Assembly (NCBI GenBank): GCA_928721565.1
Contig: OV788638.1
Coordinates: 620,001 to 684,000, forward strand
DNA length: 64,000 bases
Direction of reading: 5' to 3'
Origin: an uncultured Clostridia bacterium
GTDB taxonomy: Bacteria > Bacillota > Clostridia > TANB77 > CAG-508
Part shown: piece after piece, positions 25,565 through 34,107 of the stretch
How the letters are laid out: the number at the start of each line of letters is the position of its first letter
Numbering within the stretch: position 1 is the first letter of the stretch
Position numbers and translations under genes: made by a program
The notes under the pieces: model-generated
The model's database searches: none
What the model was told of the DNA's origin: nothing
What the model saw: only the letters and a program-made list of their open reading frames with translations

Positions 25565-26125
25565 TTGAAATTGAAAGAAGAATTTTTAAAAATACTAAGA
25601 ACAGTAAATAGAGATGGGATAGAAGACTTTATAAAGTTTTTGGAGAGCACGGATTTTTTTACGGCACCAGCAAGTACAAGATTTCATGGAAATTATGCAG
25701 GAGGACTTGTAGAACATAGTATTAAAGTCTATGAAATCCTAGTTGATAAAGTAAAGAATTCATCTAAAAAAATAGAAGTTTCAGAAGATACATTGAAAAT
25801 AGTTGCATTATTACATGACATATGTAAAGCAAATTTCTATAAAACAGATTATAGAAATGCTAAAAATGCATTGGGAGTATGGGAAAAGGTTCCATATTAT
25901 ACAGTGGATGATACAATACCATATGGACATGGTGAAAAATCAGTAATGATGATTACAGAATATATGAAATTAACAAGTGAAGAAAAATATGCGATTCGTT
26001 GGCATATGGGATTTACAGAACCTAAAGAACAATATGGTACAATAGGAATTGCTTATACAAAATATCCATTAGCATTACTTGTGTTCGAAGCAGATTTAGA
26101 AGCAACATATTTTTTTGATACATAA
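25565..26125 (+). CDS. HD-domain phosphohydrolase
   Basis: The 186-residue protein has an HD metal site: GGLVEHSIKVYEIL (first His near 54), ALLHDICKANFY (the HD pair near 82) and a late Asp in LLVFEADLEATYF. It resembles the HD half of YhaM-type proteins without the OB fold. The nucleotide or nucleic acid substrate is unknown. The start is TTG at 25565 with GAAAGGAA upstream. It ends the cmk operon at a terminator. Confidence 0.75.
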   Translation: MKLKEEFLKILRTVNRDGIEDFIKFLESTDFFTAPASTRFHGNYAGGLVEHSIKVYEILVDKVKNSSKKIEVSEDTLKIVALLHDICKANFYKTDYRNAKNALGVWEKVPYYTVDDTIPYGHGEKSVMMITEYMKLTSEEKYAIRWHMGFTEPKEQYGTIGIAYTKYPLALLVFEADLEATYFFDT

Positions 26126-26129
26126 AATA

Positions 26130-26168
26130 AAACATATTTGCATTGTAATAATGTAAATATGTTTTTTT
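26130..26168 (+). terminator. terminator of the cmk operon
   Basis: AAACATATTTgCATT pairs with AATGtAAATATGTTT over two helices, followed by a T-run to 26168. Confidence 0.85.
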
Positions 26169-26180
26169 AGTATTGTTCTA

Positions 26181-26209
26181 TTGCCAAAAGTATGAAGATG
26201 CGATATAAT
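26181..26209 (+). promoter_or_regulatory. promoter of the SNF2 helicase gene
   Basis: TTGCCA at 26181-26186, 17 bases, TATAAT at 26204-26209. Confidence 0.75.
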
Positions 26210-26238
26210 AGTAAGCCAAGAAACGGCGAGGGGAAATT

Positions 26239-29200
26239 ATGTTAGTAAATAAAGAAATTATAAACGAATTATATTTTGATGCAGGAGATGAAAGAGTTCA
26301 AAAGTCCAGATTATATGTAAAAACAAGAAGAGCAGCAATAGAAAAAATTGATTATAAAGACGAGAATAACTTTGAAATAACAGGAAAAGTAACTGGACAA
26401 GAAGTTTATAGAACACATATTAGTGTAGAGGATGGAGAAATAATAGATGTAACATGTGAATGTCAAGATTACCAAAGAAGATATGCAGCATGTAAGCATA
26501 TAGTGGCAACAATGATGGAATTTGATAATAATAGCCAATATGAAGAAATGATAAAAGGATCAAATGTAGTAGATTTGCACAGAACGCTAAGAACAAGTTC
26601 TAAATATAGAAATTTTAAACAAATTGTAAATGAATTTTATGCAGAAGAAATGCAAGAAATAGAACAATCAAATGAACAAGAGAAGTATGAAACGCAAGAA
26701 AAGGTAAAAATAGAGCCTAAATTGATTTATGATAAATATGCGAGTAATTTGAGAATAGAATTCAAAATAGGAAACCAAAGAATGTATAAACTTAAAGATT
26801 TGACTGAATTTTATGATCGAATGCTTAGTGGTGAAAAATATAAATACGGAAATAAACTAGAGTTTGTGCATAAAAAAGAGGTATTTATCAATGAAGATAA
26901 AAAACTTTTAGAATTTATACTAAAACATTCAGAAATAATAAGATTTGTAAATTCAAATGCTAATACGAGCTATAGATATTACGGAAAAGCATTAAATGAA
27001 GGATATATTTTATTAAATAATAGTGGCATAGATGAAATATTTGAGATTTTGAAAAATAAAGAAATAGCTTTTCAAAAGGAATACAAAGATGAAAAATTAG
27101 AATTAAAAGATGAGAATCCTGATTTACATTTTGTCATGAAGAAAAAAGGAAAAGAAGAATATCAAATTATACTAAATAAAAAAATTGATATTATGAGAGA
27201 AATTGATATCATTGATGGAAAAGACTATAGATATTTGTTAATGAAAAATGTGTTATATAGATGTGATAAGAAATATGAGCAGACAACTTTAAAATTATTA
27301 AAGATGCTAAAAAACAACTTTATGACAGAATTAGTATTGGGAAAAGAACAACTGCCAGAACTATTTTCTGTTGTGTTATTGAAACTTAAAGATACTATAG
27401 AATTTCAAGGAATAGATGAACAACAGATTGAACAATATAAACCCAAAAAACTTGGTGTAAAATTATTTTTGGATTATGATAAAAATGATTATATAATAGC
27501 TGATGCAAAATTTTGTTATGGTGAAGAAGAATTTAATCCGCTACAGCAAAAAATAAATATCAAATATCCTAGAGATATAGTATCAGAAAATAAGGCACTT
27601 AATTTATTTAGAAAAACAGGTTTTATGTATTATGCTCAGAAGGAATGTTTTATTCTTCCAAATGAAGAAAAAATTTATAACTTTTTAGCAAACGATATAA
27701 ATGAATATATGCAAAGATTTGAAGTTATGGTAACTGACAACTTTAAATCAAAACAAATAAGACAACCAAAGATTGGAAATATAGGCATAAAAGTTGAAAA
27801 TAATTTACTAACAATAGATTTAGATAATTTAAATATAGATATAGCAGAACTAGAAGAAATTATGGCAAAATATGAGTTGAAAAAGAAATATCATAAACTA
27901 AAAGATGGTAATTTTATTAATTTAGAAGAAAATCCAGATATAGAATTTATAGATAAATTGATAACAGGAATGGATATTGGCTTTAAAGATTTGAAAAAAG
28001 GAACAGTAAGATTGCCAGTAAATAGAAGCTTATATTTAAATCAATTACTAAAAACGGTTAACAATATTCCAATATCTAAAAATTCTGAATATAAAAAATT
28101 GGTAAATGGGTTAGATAAAGAAAAAGGTGAAGATGATATAGAGATACCAACAAGTTTGAATGATATATTAAGATATTATCAAAAAACGGGATATAAATGG
28201 TTAAAAACATTAGACAATTATCAATTTGGAGGAATATTAGCAGATGATATGGGGTTAGGAAAAACAATTCAAATGTTATCTATTATTGCAGGATATGTAG
28301 AAGAAAACGAAGGAGAAAAAAGAGCGTCTATCGTAATTTGTCCAAGTTCACTTACTTTGAATTGGCAAAATGAATCACTAAAATTCACACATAAATTGAG
28401 AACTTTAGTAATAAGAGGAACAGTACAAGAACGAAAAGAACAAATAAAAAATATTGAAAAATATGATTTGGTTATAACTTCATATGATTTACTAAAAAGA
28501 GATGTTGAAATGTATAAGGAAAATAAATATAAATTTAGATTTGCAATTGCTGATGAAGCACAATATTTAAAAAATAGTAATACTCAAAATGCAAAGGCTG
28601 TTAAAGAAATAATTGCAGATACAAGATATGCATTGACAGGCACACCAATAGAAAATTCATTAGCAGAATTATGGTCAATTTTTGATTATATAATGCCAGG
28701 ATATTTATTCAATTATAAAAAATTTAAAACAGAATATGAAGTTCCAATTATAAAAGAGAATAATCAAAAAGCTATGAATAAACTAAAAATGCTTATAGAA
28801 CCATTTGTGTTAAGGAGAACTAAAAAAGAAGTTCTAACAGAATTGCCAGAAAAAACAATTACAGTATTAAATAATCAAATGAAAGAAGAACAAGAAAAAA
28901 TATATTTAAATTATTTAGCACAAGCAAAGCAAGATATTGCTGAAACAATAAATTTAAAGGGATTTGAAAGAAGTCATATACAAGTTTTAGCAGCACTTAC
29001 TAGACTACGTCAAATATGCTGCCATCCAAGTTTGTTTATAAAAGATTACAGTGATGGAAGCAGTAAACTAGAACAGTGTATAGAAATTGTTAAAGATGCT
29101 ACTGAATCAGGACATAAGATTTTATTGTTTTCAGGATATACATCAATGTTTGAATTAATAGAAAAAGAATTAAATAAAAATGAGATATCATATTTCAAAT

Positions 29201-29571
29201 TAACAGGATCTACTAAAATTGATGAAAGAATTAGAATGGTAGATGAATTTAATGAAAATTCTAAAATTAAAGTATTTTTGATTTCATTAAAAGCAGGAGG
29301 TACAGGACTGAATTTGACAGGTGCAGATATGGTTATACATTATGATCCATGGTGGAATGCATCAGCAGAAAATCAAGCAACTGATAGAGCTTATAGAATC
29401 GGACAGAAAAATAATGTTCAAGTATATAAATTAATAACTAAAAATTCAATAGAAGAAAAAATTTATGATTTACAAAAAAAGAAATCTGAATTGATAGATA
29501 ATGTACTTAGCACTAAAACATCATTTATTAGTAAACTCTCAAAAGAAGATATTATGAAATTATTTGAGTAA
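26239..29571 (+). CDS. SNF2-family helicase with SWIM zinc finger
   Basis: The 1110-residue protein has a SWIM finger near residues 73-90 (CECQDYQRRYAACKH), a long middle region and a SNF2 ATPase from about 640. Motif I is LADDMGLGKTIQ (near 665), motif II DEAQ (near 771), then TGTPIENSLAELWSIFDY and helicase C-terminal motifs LKAGGTGLNLTGADMVIHYD and ATDRAYRIGQ. It should translocate on duplex DNA and remodel protein-DNA complexes. No methylase, nuclease or phage-defence partner sits beside it, so a housekeeping repair or transcription role is more likely than defence. GGCGAGGGG precedes the ATG. Confidence 0.92.
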   Translation: MLVNKEIINELYFDAGDERVQKSRLYVKTRRAAIEKIDYKDENNFEITGKVTGQEVYRTHISVEDGEIIDVTCECQDYQRRYAACKHIVATMMEFDNNSQYEEMIKGSNVVDLHRTLRTSSKYRNFKQIVNEFYAEEMQEIEQSNEQEKYETQEKVKIEPKLIYDKYASNLRIEFKIGNQRMYKLKDLTEFYDRMLSGEKYKYGNKLEFVHKKEVFINEDKKLLEFILKHSEIIRFVNSNANTSYRYYGKALNEGYILLNNSGIDEIFEILKNKEIAFQKEYKDEKLELKDENPDLHFVMKKKGKEEYQIILNKKIDIMREIDIIDGKDYRYLLMKNVLYRCDKKYEQTTLKLLKMLKNNFMTELVLGKEQLPELFSVVLLKLKDTIEFQGIDEQQIEQYKPKKLGVKLFLDYDKNDYIIADAKFCYGEEEFNPLQQKINIKYPRDIVSENKALNLFRKTGFMYYAQKECFILPNEEKIYNFLANDINEYMQRFEVMVTDNFKSKQIRQPKIGNIGIKVENNLLTIDLDNLNIDIAELEEIMAKYELKKKYHKLKDGNFINLEENPDIEFIDKLITGMDIGFKDLKKGTVRLPVNRSLYLNQLLKTVNNIPISKNSEYKKLVNGLDKEKGEDDIEIPTSLNDILRYYQKTGYKWLKTLDNYQFGGILADDMGLGKTIQMLSIIAGYVEENEGEKRASIVICPSSLTLNWQNESLKFTHKLRTLVIRGTVQERKEQIKNIEKYDLVITSYDLLKRDVEMYKENKYKFRFAIADEAQYLKNSNTQNAKAVKEIIADTRYALTGTPIENSLAELWSIFDYIMPGYLFNYKKFKTEYEVPIIKENNQKAMNKLKMLIEPFVLRRTKKEVLTELPEKTITVLNNQMKEEQEKIYLNYLAQAKQDIAETINLKGFERSHIQVLAALTRLRQICCHPSLFIKDYSDGSSKLEQCIEIVKDATESGHKILLFSGYTSMFELIEKELNKNEISYFKLTGSTKIDERIRMVDEFNENSKIKVFLISLKAGGTGLNLTGADMVIHYDPWWNASAENQATDRAYRIGQKNNVQVYKLITKNSIEEKIYDLQKKKSELIDNVLSTKTSFISKLSKEDIMKLFE

Positions 29572-29620
29572 ATTTAAACTGAAGTTACTGGAGAATATAT
29601 TAAAAGAAGGGATAATAAGT

Positions 29621-30973
29621 ATGAAAGATTATATAGTAGTAATTGGTGGAGGACTTGCAGGGTGCGAAGCGGCATATCAGATAGCTAAACAAAGAATAAA
29701 AGTTAAATTATATGAAATGAAACCAGTTAAGTTTACAGAAGCACATAGTAATAAGAATTTGGCGGAAATAGTTTGTAGTAATTCTTTCAAATCAAATTTA
29801 CACACAAATGCATGTGGATTGTTAAAAGAAGAACTTAGATATTTAGATTCTCTATTAATAAAAATAGCAGATGAAACACAAGTGCCTGCTGGTCAGGCTT
29901 TAGCGGTAGATAGAGAAATGTTTGCAAAAAGGGTAACAGAAGAAATAGAAAAAAATCCTTTAGTAGAAATATTGCATAAAGAAGTTACAAATATAGAAGA
30001 AATGTGCGAAGATGGAATTGTCATTATAGCAACAGGTCCATTAACATCAGAAAAAATGGCAAAAGAAATATCTAAGATAACAGGACAAGATAAATTATAC
30101 TTTTATGATGCTGCGGCTCCAATTGTAACCAAAGACAGTATTGATTTTAATATTGCATTTTTAGGAAATAGGTATGAACAAGAAAAACAAAAAGATGAAA
30201 CAATTGAGCAGTGGAAAAATAGAATTAGCAAACAAGAAGCAAGTTATATAAATTTGCCAATGAATAAAGAAGAATATGAAAAATTTTGTGATGAATTAGT
30301 AAAAGCAGAAGTTGTTATGTTACATGATTTTGAAAAAAGAGAGATTTTTGAAGGATGCATGCCAATAGAAATAATGGCAAAGCGTGGAATAGATACTTTA
30401 AGATTTGGACCATTAAAACCAGTAGGATTTGATGATTCAAGAACTGGAAAAAGACCATATGCTGTGGTTCAATTAAGACAAGACGATACAAATGGAATAA
30501 TATTTAATATAGTAGGATTTCAAACAAATTTAAAATTTGGAGAACAAAAAAGAGTATTTAGGATGATACCGGGGTTGGAAAATGCAGATTTTGTGAAATA
30601 TGGAGTAATGCATAGAAATACATATATAAATTCGACTAAGTTGTTAGATGCCACATATAACTTAAAAAATAATGAGAATATATTCTTTGCAGGTCAGATA
30701 ACTGGAGTAGAGGGATATGTAGAATCAATTTCTTCAGGAATGGTAGCAGCACTAAATGCTTGCAAAAAATATAAAAACAAATCAAAAATAATATTTCCAA
30801 AGACGACGATGATAGGAGCTTTAGCAAAATACATTTCTACTGAAAATGATAAATTTCAGCCTATGAATGCAAACTTTGGGATTCTGCCAAAACTAGAAGA
30901 AAAAATCAAAGATAAAAAAATAAAATACGGAAAACTTGCAGATAGAGGATTAGAGGACTTAAAAAGATATTAA
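29621..30973 (+). CDS. trmFO: tRNA (m5U54) methyltransferase, folate/FAD-dependent (TrmFO)
   Basis: The 450-residue enzyme makes 5-methyluridine at tRNA position 54 using methylenetetrahydrofolate and FADH2. GGGLAGCEAAYQIA near residue 8 is the FAD fold; VCSNSFKSN and EGCMPIEIMAKRG carry the two working cysteines; GQITGVEGYVESISSG closes the fold. The ATG at 29621 is preceded by GAAGGG; an in-frame TTG at 29564 overlaps the helicase gene and would add 19 unneeded residues. topA and codY, common partners, are not here. Confidence 0.95.
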   Translation: MKDYIVVIGGGLAGCEAAYQIAKQRIKVKLYEMKPVKFTEAHSNKNLAEIVCSNSFKSNLHTNACGLLKEELRYLDSLLIKIADETQVPAGQALAVDREMFAKRVTEEIEKNPLVEILHKEVTNIEEMCEDGIVIIATGPLTSEKMAKEISKITGQDKLYFYDAAAPIVTKDSIDFNIAFLGNRYEQEKQKDETIEQWKNRISKQEASYINLPMNKEEYEKFCDELVKAEVVMLHDFEKREIFEGCMPIEIMAKRGIDTLRFGPLKPVGFDDSRTGKRPYAVVQLRQDDTNGIIFNIVGFQTNLKFGEQKRVFRMIPGLENADFVKYGVMHRNTYINSTKLLDATYNLKNNENIFFAGQITGVEGYVESISSGMVAALNACKKYKNKSKIIFPKTTMIGALAKYISTENDKFQPMNANFGILPKLEEKIKDKKIKYGKLADRGLEDLKRY

Positions 30974-31007
30974 ATTACAAAAAAAGAAAAAAAATTACAA
31001 AAAGTGC

Positions 31008-31036
31008 TTGTGGAAAAAAATGCATTGTGTTAGAAT
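31008..31036 (+). promoter_or_regulatory. promoter of the coiled-coil gene at 31110
   Basis: TTGTGG at 31008-31013, 17 bases, TAGAAT at 31031-31036. Confidence 0.55.
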
Positions 31037-31078
31037 AGAAAATGTAATACAATATATCACAAATGAAAGGAGTTTATT

Positions 31079-31095
31079 AAGTAATCAGATTACTT
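31079..31095 (+). promoter_or_regulatory. palindrome between Shine-Dalgarno and start codon
   Basis: AAGTAATC, one base, GATTACTT form an 8-bp palindrome. The only good ribosome binding site (AAGGAGT at 31067-31073) is upstream of it and 36 bases from the ATG at 31110. An in-frame stop at 31098-31100 rules out an earlier start. It may be an operator or an RNA hairpin that brings the two sites together. Confidence 0.55.
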
Positions 31096-31109
31096 GATAA
31101 GATTATAAA

Positions 31110-32720
31110 ATGAACGGATTTGAAGAAATACAAAAAATCACAAAAAATTTTGTTGAAGAATCAAAACAAGCAAAACAAAAGATTGTGCAAATAGAAAATA
31201 AAAGAAATGAATTAGCACAAGAAAGAAATAAAAAGAAAAATGCCAATATTGATGAATATAAGGCAGAAATTAATGTGCTTGGAAAACAAATTTCAGAATT
31301 AGGTAATCAAAGTCAAGAATTACAAAATAAGCTCAATCTTAAATTTTATGATGTAAAGAAAATTATTGATATAATGGTAGACAATATAATTTCAGAAGAA
31401 ATAAGAAAAGTTCGTAAAATAAATGAAATAAGAGAAGATCTAGAGGAAAAGATTGCTATTAGAGAAGAAAGAAAAGCTAAATATGAAATGCAAAAACAGG
31501 ATTTTTATGCTAGATTTGGAAGAATGCCAGAACTTTCAGAAAACGCTCAAAAAGAAGATGAAATTCAAGATAAGCAATGCGAAAACTATAAAATAAAAAT
31601 ACAAGAAGTAGAAAAAATAATAGAAGATGAAGAGAAAGAATTGGGTGGGTTAGCTGATATAAAAAGAAATTTTGCAAATAAAAATTGGGATAAGATAATT
31701 AGTGAAGAAAATATACAACAAGAAGAGGTTGAAGAAACTACTACATTGCCATTAACAGAAGAACTTCAACAAGTAGAAGAATTTGAAGTTGAAGAAATAG
31801 AGCCAATAGAAGAAATAGAAGTACAAGGGTTTGAACCAATAGAAGAAATAGAAGTGCAAGAGTTTGAACCAATAGAAGAAATAGAAGTGCAAGAGTTTGA
31901 ACCAATAGAAGATATGAAAATTCAAGAGTTTGAAGTACAACCATTTGAAGAGACAAATATAGAAAAAGCAGAAGAAAATGAAAATATAAACTATGCTGAG
32001 ACAATAGAACAAGAGAAGACAGACGAAATAGAAGAATTAGCAAGAGCTATAGTAGAACAAATTGTTGCAGAACAAACAAAACAATTTGAAGAAGATAAAG
32101 AGAAAAATCAAGAAATAATTGCCTTTGAAGAAAAAGTACAGGAAGAAACGAAGGAAATAATTGATGAAAATGTAACTTTATCAAATATAATTGCTAAAGT
32201 TGAAAATGGTGAGATAGTATATAAGGCACAAGTAAGCAATGGAGAGGAAGTTGCAATATTTCCTACAAAATTGGCTTCAGGAAATGCATTATTAAAAGAT
32301 AAAGAAAAAAGAGAAAATATCAAAGAAATTTTAATAAATTATGCAATAGCAGAATACAGACCATTAGATAAAAAAATAATAAAAAAGATAGATCCAATTG
32401 TATGTGAATTATTAAATAAATTTGCAGACCAATATAATTATGATGCAGGAAGTTTAATATATAATTATGCAATGTCATTTTCAAAAAATGAAATAATTAA
32501 AACAGATTTTTTAAATATAACATATAATTTTGCATATATAAACGGAACAAGTTTGAGCAAAACAGAAAAAAGAGAAATATCAAAAATATGTAGAAATGCA
32601 TTAAAAAATGAAAATGTAGATATAGTTGGAAGTATAGCTTTATTTAGTGGCATAAAATATGCATTTAAGAAATTATTTATGGCTAATAGTGTAAAGTCTT
32701 TGCCTGAGGGAAAATATTAA
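31110..32720 (+). CDS. coiled-coil protein with acidic 11-residue repeats
   Basis: The 536-residue protein has an N-terminal coiled coil (1-190), then a glutamate-rich region with four copies of EPIEEIEVQEF (about 231-274), a second acidic helix to about 350, and a folded C-terminal domain (NGEIVYKAQVSNGEEVAIFP onward). No signal peptide or membrane helix. No family recognised. The build, long helices plus flexible acidic linker plus end domain, suggests a scaffold. It has its own promoter and precedes rpsL. Confidence 0.6.
   Translation: MNGFEEIQKITKNFVEESKQAKQKIVQIENKRNELAQERNKKKNANIDEYKAEINVLGKQISELGNQSQELQNKLNLKFYDVKKIIDIMVDNIISEEIRKVRKINEIREDLEEKIAIREERKAKYEMQKQDFYARFGRMPELSENAQKEDEIQDKQCENYKIKIQEVEKIIEDEEKELGGLADIKRNFANKNWDKIISEENIQQEEVEETTTLPLTEELQQVEEFEVEEIEPIEEIEVQGFEPIEEIEVQEFEPIEEIEVQEFEPIEDMKIQEFEVQPFEETNIEKAEENENINYAETIEQEKTDEIEELARAIVEQIVAEQTKQFEEDKEKNQEIIAFEEKVQEETKEIIDENVTLSNIIAKVENGEIVYKAQVSNGEEVAIFPTKLASGNALLKDKEKRENIKEILINYAIAEYRPLDKKIIKKIDPIVCELLNKFADQYNYDAGSLIYNYAMSFSKNEIIKTDFLNITYNFAYINGTSLSKTEKREISKICRNALKNENVDIVGSIALFSGIKYAFKKLFMANSVKSLPEGKY
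31800..31931 (+). repeat. 33-bp tandem repeat coding for EPIEEIEVQEF
   Basis: Four units of 33 bases (from 31800, 31833, 31866 and 31899). The first three are nearly identical; the last is diverged (EPIEDMKIQEF). Confidence 0.9.
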
Positions 32721-32739
32721 TAAAAATAAAATAAAAATA

Positions 32740-32768
32740 TTGACATAACAAAGGAAAAATGATAAAAT
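32740..32768 (+). promoter_or_regulatory. promoter of rpsL-rpsG-fusA
   Basis: TTGACA at 32740-32745, 17 bases, TAAAAT at 32763-32768. Confidence 0.8.
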
Positions 32769-32770
32769 AT

Positions 32771-32816
32771 AAACCGCAATGGAAAAACCTATAATTGGTA
32801 ATTCTGTGGCGGTTTT
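32771..32816 (+). promoter_or_regulatory. rpsL leader hairpin
   Basis: AAACCGC (32771-32777) pairs with GCGGTTT (32809-32815), with an inner ACC/GGT pairing, at the very start of the transcript. It is followed by a short T-rich stretch, so it may be a leader element or weak attenuator for the ribosomal operon. Confidence 0.5.
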
Positions 32817-32859
32817 AATTATGTTAAAACAAAATAATAAGAAAAGAGGTGAAATTTAA

Positions 32860-33273
32860 GTGCCAACAATTAATCAATTAGTAAGAAAAGGAAGACAAAC
32901 AACAAAGGCAAAATCTACAGCACCAGCTTTACAACATGGATGGAACTCTAAAAATAAAACATTAACAAATAACAGAGCTCCACAAAAAAGAGGTGTATGT
33001 ACAGTTGTAAAAACAGTAACACCTAAGAAACCAAACTCTGCTTTAAGAAAAGTTGCCAGAGTTAGACTTTCAAATGGTTATGAAGTAACATCTTATATCC
33101 CAGGTATAGGACATAACCTACAAGAACACAGTGTAGTTCTAATCAGAGGAGGAAGAGTAAAAGACCTTCCAGGTGTTAGATACCATATCATTAGAGGAAC
33201 ATTAGATACAGCAGGAGTTAAAGACAGAATGCAAGCTCGTTCTAAGTATGGAGCTAAAAAACCTAAAAAATAA
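32860..33273 (+). CDS. rpsL: 30S ribosomal protein S12
   Basis: The 137-residue S12 starts with GTG (GTGCCAACAATTAATCAA), with GAGGTGA upstream. TPKKPNSALRKVARVRL is the decoding-site loop with the lysines where streptomycin resistance changes occur, here wild type. HSVVLIRGGRVKDLPGVRYH is the second signature. First gene of the rpsL-rpsG-fusA operon. Confidence 0.98.
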   Translation: MPTINQLVRKGRQTTKAKSTAPALQHGWNSKNKTLTNNRAPQKRGVCTVVKTVTPKKPNSALRKVARVRLSNGYEVTSYIPGIGHNLQEHSVVLIRGGRVKDLPGVRYHIIRGTLDTAGVKDRMQARSKYGAKKPKK

Positions 33274-33419
33274 AAAAATTAATCAAATTAGTGCACACAA
33301 TTTACTAAATTAAGGTACTTAAATTTAGAATAGATTATGTAGCACTATACGGGAAAGATGTACTTTCCAGAGTAACTTAGATACCTTATGGGTATCAAAA
33401 AGAAAAGGAGTGAAGAATA

Positions 33420-33890
33420 GTGCCAAGAAGAGGATATATAGCAAAAAGAGATGTATTACCAGATCCAATTTATAATAGCAAAGTTGTTACAAAACTAATT
33501 AACAATATAATGTTAGATGGTAAAAAATCAGTTGCTCAAGGTATAGTATATGATGCTTTTGATATAATAAAAGAAAAAGAAGAAAAAAATCCTTTAGAAG
33601 TATTTGAAGCAGCATTAGAAAATATTATGCCAGTTCTTGAAGTAAAAGCAAGAAGAGTTGGTGGAGCAACATACCAAGTACCATTAGAAATTAGACCTGA
33701 AAGAAGACAAACTTTAGGTTTAAGATGGTTAGTTACTTATGCTAGAAATAGACATGAAAAAACTATGGCTGAAAAATTAGCTGGTGAAATCATGGATGCT
33801 GTTAATGGAAACGGTGGAGCATTCAAGAAGAAAGAAGATACACATAGAATGGCTGAAGCTAATAAGGCTTTTGCTCATTACAAATGGTAG
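33420..33890 (+). CDS. rpsG: 30S ribosomal protein S7
   Basis: The 156-residue S7 starts with GTG at 33420 (AAAGGAGTG upstream). MPRRGYIAKRDVLPDPIYNS and ARRVGGATYQVPLEIRPERR are the S7 signatures; it nucleates assembly of the 16S 3' domain. The 146-base gap from rpsL holds small hairpins, for example GATACC-TTAT-GGTATC-like near 33380, and could be a regulatory leader for S7. Confidence 0.98.
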   Translation: MPRRGYIAKRDVLPDPIYNSKVVTKLINNIMLDGKKSVAQGIVYDAFDIIKEKEEKNPLEVFEAALENIMPVLEVKARRVGGATYQVPLEIRPERRQTLGLRWLVTYARNRHEKTMAEKLAGEIMDAVNGNGGAFKKKEDTHRMAEANKAFAHYKW

Positions 33891-33897
33891 AATTTTA

Positions 33898-34008
33898 ATT
33901 AAAAGCAGCAATCTGTCCAATTTCAGTATCTATCACAAACTTCGACGTACAAGCGTACGACTTCAGCTTGTGATAACTACTAAAATTGAACATCTTACTA
34001 CTTTTAAT
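33898..34008 (-). ncRNA. candidate long-hairpin RNA in the rpsG-fusA gap
   Basis: The arms 33898-33938 and 33968-34008 are 41-base inverted repeats around a tip with its own CGTAC-AAGC-GTACG hairpin. Thirty-three of 41 positions match. Five of the eight mismatches are C opposite A on the plus strand, which become G-U pairs on the minus strand, so the fold is better kept as minus-strand RNA (38 of 41). A TATAAT on the minus strand (34018-34013) with a weak TTAATA 18 bases upstream would start transcription just at the arm. No terminator is clear. It may also be a miniature mobile element. Confidence 0.45.
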
Positions 34009-34107
34009 CCAAATTATAGTTTTGCATTTTGGGAGATATTAAGAAATGCAATATAAAAGGGTGTAAGAACATTACCCTTTATCCAATTAAAGGAGGGAAA
34101 TATTAAT

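Noticed and set aside
26239..29571. SNF2 helicase considered as part of a phage-defence island (DISARM-like or similar).
   Set aside because: Neighbours are cmk, an HD protein and trmFO, all housekeeping; no methylase, PLD nuclease or DUF1998 gene is present.
33784..34056. 90-codon plus-strand frame across the end of rpsG and the hairpin element.
   Set aside because: It is out of frame with rpsG, has no start signal, and its second half is explained by the inverted repeat.
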